This document shows positions 29,101 to 44,344 of a stretch of DNA of 60,000 nucleotides, piece after piece. The position numbers and the translations under genes are program-made. The notes below the pieces were generated by a model, which worked only from the letters and a program-made list of their open reading frames with translations, was not told the DNA's origin and did no database searches. The DNA is from Bugula neritina (Eukaryota > Bryozoa > Gymnolaemata > Cheilostomatida > Bugulidae). The stretch is taken from assembly GCA_964035545.1 (NCBI GenBank), contig OZ037767.1, positions 14,412,801-14,472,800 of the forward strand. Reading direction: 5' to 3'. How positions within the stretch are numbered: the first letter of the stretch is position 1; each line of letters opens with the position of its first letter.

Positions 29101-30948
29101 GTGGCCTGCAGTAGGTGCTCCAGGGTTATGTAGTCCAGGTTGATGAGGGAGCGAAGGGACAGAGGCTACAAAGTAATGAGAAGATAGTCTACATATAGAA
29201 GTCTTGGTGTTAACATGCAATTAACTGGTCCAAAATAGACCTACTTGGTTAAACTGGACCTTGCAACCATTAGTTCTCAAACTTTTAGTATTCTCAAGCC
29301 ATAAAATGTAAAAGTAGAAAGAAGGAATAGTTGTAATATTTGGAGGATATAATACCAACCTTAGCTAGCTTCTTCTCTTTATTTGGAGGCACTTTATTGG
29401 ACACAGCATCATTTTTTGGCGTCACAACCACCTTTTTCTGTTTGACTTGGGTGGACTCGGTGCTGACTTTAGACTTCTTAATTGTGGAGGCGGGCGCGGG
29501 CGACGCTGCCTTTCTCTTGCTCGTACGCCTCGGTACAGACAACTGTGACTTGGCTTTAGCAGGCTCCACTTTATAACTGCTGCTCTGTCCATAGTCTGCA
29601 AACATTTAATAATGCTTAGAAACCAGCAGTTTTACAAATATATATATTTAATGAATATAAATTCTTCAATAGTCAAAACGACTAATTGATAATCTACCTT
29701 TAAAATATAAAATTCTCAGTTAAACTGTAAAGCAAAAGGTCAGTGTGTTTATTATAGAGTTATGATGACAAGCATAGATAGTTACTCCATTACATTATAT
29801 ACCAAAAATGCTTGCAAGGATAAAATTAGTCATAAATATATATTTTTTTCTTACAATAACTTAAAATTAAACATGCAATTTAAATCTGATAATAATATCC
29901 ATTATCCTAATTCAATCCAAATATCAATATTTAAATGCACATTTTTAATAAATATAGCTATATTTATACAATTTTAATGAATAATTTAAATTAAAATTAA
30001 AAATTACATTTTAAGTTTGCAATTTGTTAATATTGATATTACATAATTATTAATTACAATACTGATGCATTATCATTGATTATAATAAAATGAAAATCAA
30101 AGTAAATATTTTATAAGTTTAACTTGTAGTTATACAGTTATAGTTAATGTTATGTTTATTTTATTTATTTTTTTATATCATTATGATTATTATTAATATA
30201 AAATGTAATAACATTCACTATGACTATGTAACATTGAGCTTAGTTGTCGGTGTAACAGCACCAATTTAAGTCTAGACACGAAAATTGCTTATTCACAATG
30301 ATTGAATTTGATCATTAATGATCGAAGAATGAAAAAAATGAATTTGAACGTTAAGTTCAACGCCTTAAAAGGTTAGAGATAGTTTAATGTCCAATTTTAA
30401 TTCAAATTCTCATTATAATTATAAATTAAACAACGTCAAATTCCGATTTTAATTTTCATTTAGAGTTCAACAATAACAGTACCATTACATTTGAACAGTG
30501 TGGATTAACTGATGGAGATTGTTCAAGTTTCCTTGAAAATTAAAATGGCTAAAATTAAATATTAATAATATTAATAATACTAATAGTAATAGTAATACTA
30601 ATAGTAAAACTAAATCAATTCTATTAAATGTAATACTGATCATAATAGTAATAGTAATACTAATACAATTATTATTAGTATATATATTACTATCACTACG
30701 CTCTAACTCAATCTATGAGTATCAGTATAACTATAAAACTTAGTTAAACTTGAAGTATTCTAATTCATTTTCATCTTGATCATGATGATGATGTATAACA
30801 TTAATTTCATTGCAACTTAAATTATACATTTACAATCAACAATAGCGGCACTAACACTTTTAAACAATAATGATCAATATTTGTGCCTACCAAACTCAGG
30901 CATCAACTTTGCTTGGCGTTTTCTGGTGCTCCGTTTCACCATTGTCAT
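23116..30948 (-). CDS. C2H2 zinc-finger nuclear protein, family not assigned
   Basis: Fourteen minus-strand exons: 30891-30948, 29360-29595, 29011-29165, 28539-28642, 28300-28365, 27907-28107, 26516-26798, 25904-26082, 25376-25728, 25071-25209, 24572-24717, 24129-24313, 23642-23906 and 23116-23421. All phases agree, giving 891 aa. ATG at 30948 is the first in frame after an upstream stop. Order: basic N-terminus (MVKRSTRKRQAK) and Lys-rich linker; a conserved-looking module at about residues 99-180 (PLSLRSLINLDYITLEHLL, then an atypical zinc finger C-x7-C with LERHLLWH); an AT-hook-like PPKRKPGRKVQP near 240; an acidic part (DNSDSDDEDDG); four C2H2 fingers at about 570-675 (CKICDKQF, FVCLLCNSTF, FKCPDCGRAF, YQCPECYTKF, with one HTGEQP-type linker); and a Ser/Thr/Val-rich C-terminus of about 190 residues. 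It probably binds DNA and regulates transcription; this is inferred from domains only. One junction uses donor AAAGG|GTTAG and restores VKG-KVHVNIQ. Several introns carry minisatellites. Confidence 0.85.
24945..25050. repeat. 26-bp tandem repeat in a zinc-finger gene intron
   Basis: About four copies of a 26-bp unit (gagagactgcaggcagacta + tagtct) lie in the intron between the first and second C2H2-finger exons, right beside the donor at 25070. Confidence 0.8.
25215..25372. repeat. ~21-bp tandem repeat in a zinc-finger gene intron
   Basis: Seven or so imperfect copies of actcgtcatatacttataca fill nearly the whole 166-bp intron between the exons at 25071-25209 and 25376-25728. Confidence 0.8.
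26098..26345. repeat. degenerate GTGAGTGACA repeat in an intron
   Basis: Loose tandem array of gtgagtgacaggagacaa-type units with units of 10-18 bp, in the intron between exons 7 and 8 of the zinc-finger gene. The open minus-strand frame over it is a periodic His/Ser/Leu peptide and not a gene. Confidence 0.75.
28108..28275. repeat. ~35-bp tandem repeat in a zinc-finger gene intron
   Basis: Four to five copies of a unit combining tagtatagtatatactctta and cagttacacta lie between exons 5 and 6 of the zinc-finger gene and fill most of the intron. Confidence 0.8.
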
Positions 30949-31707
30949 CGTGATTGTCACGCTCGCCAAGATAGCCTTTGACGATTTCTTACTGCACTCG
31001 GTCTGCTACGAAGCGACTGTCTGTAATTCCACCTTGTTCGATTACAGTAACTTTATGAAAACAAAGCTCAACCAACACCAAATAGCTCTAAACTTCATTT
31101 AGCATTTCTAAGTTGAAAATTAAAAATTTTCCAAACATATTTTCAACGTTTACGAATAAATTAAATAAAAACAGCGTGTTATCTGTACTACGCGGTCTGC
31201 TTCAGATTTAGGTAAGCGAAAACGCCATGTTATTTGAAAAGTCATGTGAATAATCACCAATTGTTACAAAACTAGAATTGTTCACTCTTTATTATTTTAC
31301 AATTGAAAAAACAACTCCAAAATATTGCGTTATTTGTTTTCGAGCAGTTTATACATCAAGTGGATGGACAACTTCTTAACAAGCGGTTTAGCTTGTTGCT
31401 TACAGATAATAATTTTCTATTTATAACTAAATTCCTACTGGGAGCTCCATTTAAACATTATAACATTATTAATTTTGAATCAGTGTACTTATTTTAAGCA
31501 CCAACATTTCAAACTAGTAAATAATATTATAATATGCTGTATACTTATAAGCTATAGCTTGTTACAACATATATATAGTTTCGCAAGTTATTTTTGTAAT
31601 AAAGGCATTGTTAGAGAGCTCATCTAATTGTTTGACGCATGAAGCTGTGTAAGACATGCAGCACTAAAATAAATGTTAATATACGTGGCAGCAGAATATA
31701 ATATTAT
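30949..31707. promoter_or_regulatory. shared upstream region of the zinc-finger and sulfotransferase genes
   Basis: The two predicted start codons diverge with 759 bp between them. Promoters for both genes are expected here. The open frame on the plus strand at 30881-31102 is antisense to zinc-finger exon 1 and is not a gene. No clear core promoter element was found. Confidence 0.45.
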
Positions 31708-37326
<5,619 letters not shown>

Positions 37327-38663
37327 GTAGGAATGATACTCTGATTATAAAGAATTGAAGGCTATAATCTAACGCAGTGCTATGTTTCAGGGTGAGATAG
37401 CGTTCCTTTAGACCCGGCTAGTTTTTTTGTTAAGGGTGTTCTATTGTCTATATTATATTATAATAAACAACTTTTTATAATGAGGCAAAATAATTCCAGT
37501 GCTTTGTGCAATGGTTTCCGGAAAAGCTCAAATGATTTCTTGAATTTATAAATTCTCTAGTGCTATATAACTGTAAGTCTTAAACCAGCAGTACCGGTAA
37601 TTATTAATATAATTATTCTCAAATATCACACTATATAATAGTTGAGTTAGCGCTCAATAATTAATTTTTTACTTTTTTACATAAAAGTAGCATTTTCATA
37701 AATATTTTGCACATCTTAAAGTATTTATAGTATTATAGTACTATAGTACTATATATAAATAATAAATAAGGCATTTTTTCATTATAGCATATTAAAATCA
37801 CATGCCATTCATCTCATTGATAGTGGCATAAGTGTTTACTTTTAACAAGTCCTATTTTACAATTATTGTGCGTCTAATAAAAAGTTCTGGAACATATTTT
37901 TTATTAACTTATTTCAATTAGCAATTACTAAAAAGACTTATTGCTGATGTAATAGAAAATTTTCCAAATCCTAAATATGTAGTAGTTGTTATTTTCTNNN
38001 NNNNNNNNNNNNNNNNNNNNNNNNNNNNNNNNNNNNNNNNNNNNNNNNNNNNNNNNNNNNNNNNNNNNNNNNNNNNNNNNNNNNNNNNNNNNNNNNNNNN
38101 NNNNNNNNNNNNNNNNNNNNNNNNNNNNNNNNNNNNNNNNNNNNNNNNNNNNNNNNNNNNNNNNNNNNNNNNNNNNNNNNNNNNNNNNNNNNNNNNNCAA
38201 TTGAGGTATATTTTAGTTAAACAAATTTGTGTCTTTTTGAAGGAAATCTAAAACATATTTTCATAAAAAACTCTATAAATAAAAAATATATATAGGTGCA
38301 CTAATGGAAAAATTAGAAATAATCTATGTTCTAGAAGAGACAAGTATAGCAAACAAACAATTCTCATTAAAAATGAAGGACTTTGGGCTATTATAATTAA
38401 GTTCTGTCCTTAACTGTAACTTAAGTAATAAATATGCTCCTAATACACAATTTCGTTATATAACTGCTTGTTTCAAGGGATATCTGAATCAGTAACTCAT
38501 GAATTCATGAACCCACAAAACCAAGTGTTTTAAGTTAAAATGGAAAATATGTAATGCATATTTTATCAGCTATTGGCTATTAGCCCATATTTCTTTAACT
38601 TTTCCTAGTTTATATAGTTACTTGTTTACAATCTAAGGGTAGTATTATTCACACATTTGATAG
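37327..38663. other. gene-free stretch containing the assembly gap
   Basis: Positions 37998-38197 are 200 N, a size often used as a placeholder for an unknown length. The rest is AT-rich. The missing 3' exons of the sulfotransferase and 5' exons of the gene at 38664 would be expected in or next to the gap. A short open frame at 38304 (MEKLEIIYVLEE) has no other support. Confidence 0.8.
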
Positions 38664-41600
38664 GACGTAGAAAAAGAGTTTAACCAGAGAAGTGAAGACA
38701 TAGAAGAGGTGATAAAAGAGAGTAAAGCCTTCCTGACTAGTCACACTAATCATGATCCAGTACTACAACTCAGTCTCACCAAACTCATCAAATCTTATCA
38801 CTCACTCAATCAGATACTGGATACCAAGTGAGTTCTAGTTTATCATCCAATCAGATTTCAGGTAACAAATGCTTATCACTTTATCATCAAATTAGATGCT
38901 AGATATCAAGTAAATTCTAGTTTGTTGTCCAATCAGATATCTGGAAGCAAATAAGTTTTCACTTAATCAACAAATCAAATTCTAGATACTATAAACTAGC
39001 TGATAGTGCAAACTTTGTGTAATGAGCCACACTTGGGTTTTATTTATTCTGCTCTCCAAGAAATCAAATGTTTTATTAGATTACCTCTATCTTAAAATAA
39101 ACGATTTGAATGCTAACTTTCAAACATGAGCATAAAGTTAATACCATGGAGGAATGTTAACATTTTACTAATAATAACTTTAATTCTTTTTTTTGAGATT
39201 TTATTATTTAGGTATCACTATATTGTAGTAATGAAGTAATAGAACCACTGCCGCTGCCCTTGTCATATGACTCAGATTCAGAGAGTACTTCTTCCTTCTC
39301 TTCAGATGCCACTTACACAGCTAGATTTGACCCTAATGACCTTCCAGCTAGAAGCAGAAGATTTATACCACACCTCACCCCTCTATATCGGGCAGTAATT
39401 AGGGCCACCGTAAGTTGTGACTGAATTAATATAGAATTTAGGCTATTAATTAAACTTGAGCAATCAAAATTATATATTTTCATAAAGTGCAAGATGAAAT
39501 ATTTTAGCCTTTAACGTACATTAAATAATAATATGTATTAAAAATGGACATTTACGTAGCAACATGACATTTTATAAATTTCAAGCAAATTCACTTATTT
39601 GAAATATAATTTTGGACTTTCAACAGAGTATATGGGACCTGTATGCAGCCTTTGAAATTTGAACTATTTACGTTAGCTGCTTGTCATAGTGTAAAGATAT
39701 TCAATAAAATATATTATTTGGTATACCTCTTGCAAGATCAAATGAGATATTTGCATAACATGTTGCAGTAAACTGAATGTTTACTATAGCTATTTAGCAG
39801 GCCATTCTAGTACTGACATGCAATACCATAGTAGCTACTTTACTCTGGTCACAATCAGCAGTAATAGTTTAGGTTTAAAACAATTACTGTAACTATATTT
39901 AGGCATTATTGTTTCTCTAAAAATTGTTTAAATTTCAGAGCATTATGTAGGAATGATATTTGGTCAAGTTGTTAGTTCTTAAAAGAAAGAATTACATATT
40001 GAGCACTAAAATTGTTTCTTATAAATTACCTAAAGTAAAAAATATATTGGGAATATGGGTTTAATGGCATTGGCATTGCACAAGTAATATTGTATACATA
40101 GTAATATTGTTTAATATAGCACAATGCAATGTGTTAGTTTAGAGCTACTTGCAGAGTTACATTTCTGCACTCAACTATATTGTTGCCTGTTACTTCAAGA
40201 TATAATTGCACAGCAAAGGATTATATTTTAAATTATTATTTAGTTGGTGGATTTGACTATGGGAACCTAATTTAATAGAGAACAGTAACTTCACAGTTTC
40301 AAACTTATATGTCTTAAAGAAACTTTTATTTTTCTCTGGTAGCTTTGATATGTTCATCATATTTTTGTAGCTTTCATTTTTCATGTTTGCCGAGACAGCA
40401 AAAATATTTTCAAATTGCAGTTTTTCAAACATTTTAGTTTTTCATTCGTCTTATAACTACATCGCATAGGATGTACATGTAACTTTGAAGTACAGGTTCT
40501 TATATTATTTTTCTATAGGTAAGACATCATAGAAGGTCAAGTGGGAGCACAACTCCTTCTAGTCTGTCTGTAAGTCCACGAAGCTCAGCACATGGAAACT
40601 CCCCAGCTGTGTCACCTGGTAGAGTGATTCAGTCTTCTGCTGCTACTACTACTACTACTACTAGCACTAGTACTAGTAGTAGAATTAGCAGTGTGACTAA
40701 GACATCTAGTAGAACTACTGTTAGTACTGTGAGAAGCAGAAGAGTTGACATCAATTTAGACTTGTCAGACTCTGAACCTGAGTTTGAGCCGTTTCCTTGG
40801 GTCGATGTTAGCGATGATGAACTCAGTCTACCAGATGAGTAAGTGCCGAATCTCTCATACCCAGTTTGACAACAGAATTTGTTAAAATTTATTTTAACTT
40901 TTGTGTGTTTGATTTCAACCTTTTATCACTATTTACTTTACAGTTATAAAAATAGTTGTATCTTTTTATTTGTCCTGCTAGAGTTAATTACAATCTGAGA
41001 CGATCTGACCACGAAATGGTAAAGGAAATAGAACGCAGGAGGCCATTGGCTAAGCTCCAAGTTGATGTTTCACCCAATCAAACTCCTGCATCACCCAATC
41101 AAACTCCCGAACTGTCAATACCATGTGATAGTTATTCTGCTACTGAGAACAATGGAGAAAATTGTCATCAAAGTGACAAATCTTACTTGGCAATACCATT
41201 TCCAAAATTTAGTAATAGTAGTGGTCAGAAAATCAAAAAGAAATGTAGATCAAAATCATCACTTAAAACCTTAACCACTTTTAGCGAGTTGCAGTTTACA
41301 TCCTTGCACAAAACTGAACCCATCAGTGTTCGAGCAGCTAAAGCTGTCGGCTCTCGTGTCTGTGTACCTCGTAGTCGGTGCAGCATCTCAGCCTCTTTAC
41401 CAACATCTGCCATGGTTTACCAGGCAGCAACTATGTTATACAAAGCATACCCATGTTTGAAGGAAAACAGTAACTGGCCAGCTGCAGATTTTTGCCATCA
41501 GCCAATGTTGGAAAACGTTGAAAACGTAGAGCGAATAGCAGTGCTTGAAACGATGGATGGCTCAGAACCAAGATGTGTTGATAGAGATCTGCATGAAGGA

Positions 41601-43565
41601 AATGGAAACTTTGAAGATGGGAAAGCATTAAACAATAATCAAAAATTTGATATTTCAGCTGGAAAATTGATTTCAGAAAGCAGCAGAACAAATGAGAAAG
41701 TTTCCTCAGAAGGTTCGAATATCAATGGCTTTGAAAGACCACCTGAAGTAGCTGTTGAAACTAAAGCTGAAAGTCAAAAAGAGTGTTTACAAGATGAAAG
41801 CAGTTCAGATTTTGAAGATGAGAATCACCTTGCACTAAACGATACACTACCAACTAGCTGGACCCTGACATGCTTTGGATCAGACAAAAGTACAGTCATA
41901 GCTGACACTACAGACAGTCCCAAGCTGATCTCTGATTGGAATGACGAGAAGGACGACTCAACTGATAAACCTTTTCCACCATATCAGACACAGCTAGGCA
42001 TCTCTCCTAAGAACGGTGAACACTCAGCTGATAAACCTCTTCCACCATATCAGACACAGCTAGGCGTCTCTCCTAAGAACAATGAACACTCAGCTGATAA
42101 ACCTCTTCCACCATATCAGACACAGCTAGGCGTCTCTCCTAAGAACGGTGAACACTCAGCTGATGAACCTCTTCCACCATATCAGACACAGCTAGGCGTC
42201 TCTCCTAAGAACGATGAACACTCAGCTGATAAACCTTTTCCACCATATCAGACACAGCTAGGCGTCTCTCCTAAGAACAGTGAACACTCAGCTGATAAAC
42301 CTTTTCCACCATATCAGACACAGCTAGGTGTCTCTCCTAAGAACGATGAACACTCAGCTGATAAACCTTTTCCACCATATCAGACACAGCTAGGCATCTC
42401 TCCTAAGAACGATGAACACTCAGCTGATGAACCTCTTCCATTATATCAGACACAGCTAGGCGTCTCTCCTAAGAACGATGAACACTCAGATATGCTTAGT
42501 GAGTTGAGTTATCTAGCTGTGAGTGAGCAGCACTCACAAACCACTAATCTAATACTCATAAGTAATCCTGCTCCCTTTAACAGTGAGAGTAACTTTGATG
42601 ATGCAGAAAATAGAAATAACAGCACAAAGGACAAAGAACCTGAAGGAATTGAAGAAGAAATTGACTTTGTGACTGATAAAGAAATAAATAAAGAGGAAGA
42701 CAGAATATCAAAACAAGAAGCATTCAAAGAAGCAGATGAAGTGGATAATAGCAATTGTGAAATACAAGACAATATCAGCATAGCAGGACCTTTTCTTTTG
42801 GCACCACCAACTAGCAAGATGTCGACAATGTTAGCAGAAAGTCAGCTAAAGGAGTTTTCAGGTTCTGACTCAGAAAAAGAATTGCCCTTAATTTCTTTCT
42901 CGAACAAAGAAACACAAGTTGATAAAACCTCCTTGCTACTACACGGAAAGAAGAGATCACTGAAAAGACTAACAGACATCAATGAAACTTCAACTTCAAT
43001 GCATACCTCAAATGAATCTTTGCAGCTGGAGGAAAAGTTGGACAGAAGCTGTTGTTCAAGGTAATAACATATTTGTCCAAACACCATAATGATTTAATTT
43101 ACAGTTACTTTCTTGTTTTCAAATATTTATTCATTTTTAGTACTGCATATCTTTTAACAATGCTGGTTATATTATTATAGTATTACTGCAAATTATTGTT
43201 AATGTCGTAGACTAGGTGTGTATGAAGTTTTAAACAATTTGTGTTAAAATGAGTTTATTATAGTTTGCGTTGTTTGAATTTACTTGACAATAATTAAAAG
43301 TTGCAATGTCTTTTGCAAGTAATTAATATTTTATCTAATTATCACTTTTTATTATGAATTTGCATTTCATTTTAGTTTTATGTTTGAATCAATCTTTGAT
43401 TTTGATAGTTTGGTATGGACAAAAATGTTACTAATTGGTTTGCTTCTTGGATTCCTCTGCTGGCTTATCTCTCTGGTTATCTTCCCTGCTACTTGTGAAA
43501 ACAGCTGTTGGCACTGTGGAATAGTTGGCTTGAGAAGGAAGTTCACTAGTATTCCTCCACACTAA
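38664..43565 (+). CDS. large acidic protein with 22-aa repeats and a KASH-like C-terminal anchor (5' partial)
   Basis: Five exons join in frame: 38664-38827, 39229-39409, 40519-40838, 40982-43060 and 43376-43565, stop TAA at 43563-43565, giving 977 residues. The first visible exon opens in phase 0, so upstream exons are missing. It encodes a charged helix (DVEKEFNQRSEDIEEVIKES), spectrin-repeat-like. The long middle is acidic and Ser-rich and holds eight tandem 22-aa repeats. The last exon encodes one hydrophobic helix (MLLIGLLLGFLCWLISLVIF) followed by 25-26 residues starting with a Cys-rich stretch and ending FTSIPPH. That plan (helical rod, single C-terminal membrane anchor, short lumenal tail with Cys about 22 residues before the end, Pro near the C-terminus) is the KASH plan of nesprins, which bind SUN proteins in the perinuclear space. 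The tail ends PPH rather than the usual PPP-x, and NNFARSF-like residues are absent, so KASH is a hypothesis. A generic tail-anchored protein is the alternative. Confidence 0.72.
41964..42491 (+). repeat. eight 66-bp coding repeats
   Basis: Eight in-frame copies of a 22-residue unit (DKPFPPYQTQLGVSPKNDEH + SA). Varying sites are K/E, F/L, I/V and G/N/D/S. The eighth has PLPLY and ends in Asp. The DNA copies are very alike, so the array is young or kept uniform by gene conversion. It sits in the long fourth visible exon. Confidence 0.95.
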
Positions 43566-44344
43566 ACTTTCCAGAGTTGTCTTACCGAAATATAATAATT
43601 TTTTACGCTTTATAATTGTATGTATCTTATACGCTGCTTTACAATTTTATTTTCTACTGTATAATTTAAGAACGCTTAATACTTTTGTATTTGATAGGCT
43701 TCGTTATACATGTACACATCTCATACAAGTTTTGAAATTAGTTAGCAAGGCGTGATAACTCACAAAAGTACTTTATTTTTGTTTAGCACACTGATAATCG
43801 CTTTCTTCACTTTAATTATTCTTATAACAACATAGTTATGTTTTTTATGTTTTTGAGTTTAAACTGCGGCATATTTTTTAAGACTAAACTTGCATTTTTA
43901 TCAATTTTTTTCCCTTGTAGAACAATTTAAAATACAAAAATCAAAACTAATCTCAAATGGGCAAATGATAATTGAAAAAAATGGCGCAAGTTATTTAATG
44001 TTTTGTTAAACTTAGTCTCTAAAACAAAAGAGTTAACTCATGAGCAAACTATTCATTTTTTAATTGACTCATTTATGCATTGCTAATGTGGCAGCATTGA
44101 AGCAGCACAATACACACTTTGATACATTATTATATGTTGCTACAATAAGTGTAAAACAAATGACTGTACAGTTTCAATACTTGTTTTACAGCTCAGCAAC
44201 CACTGCGAAAATTTTACTAGTCACATGTCTGACTGCATGGTGTAGTGAGCCAAGGCATTCTGCCATTTTATACACGAGTCTTAAATGTTTAAAATTAGCT
44301 GCTTAAAAAATATATTTTTATAAGGCATAGCCCAAAATCTATAA
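43566..44344. other. intergenic region
   Basis: 3' flank of the KASH-like gene and 5' flank of the EF-hand gene, both on the plus strand. AT-rich; the small ORF at 44064-44306 has no supporting feature. Confidence 0.55.

Noticed and set aside
30881-31102. 73-codon plus-strand ORF with hydrophobic start
   Set aside because: Antisense to the first exon of the zinc-finger gene; no motif and no splice support.
37928-38204. ORFs over the N gap
   Set aside because: They consist almost wholly of undetermined residues.
38304-38393. Small ORF MEKLEIIYVLEE... as a first exon of the KASH-like gene
   Set aside because: It ends at a stop, has no clear donor in frame and no family likeness.
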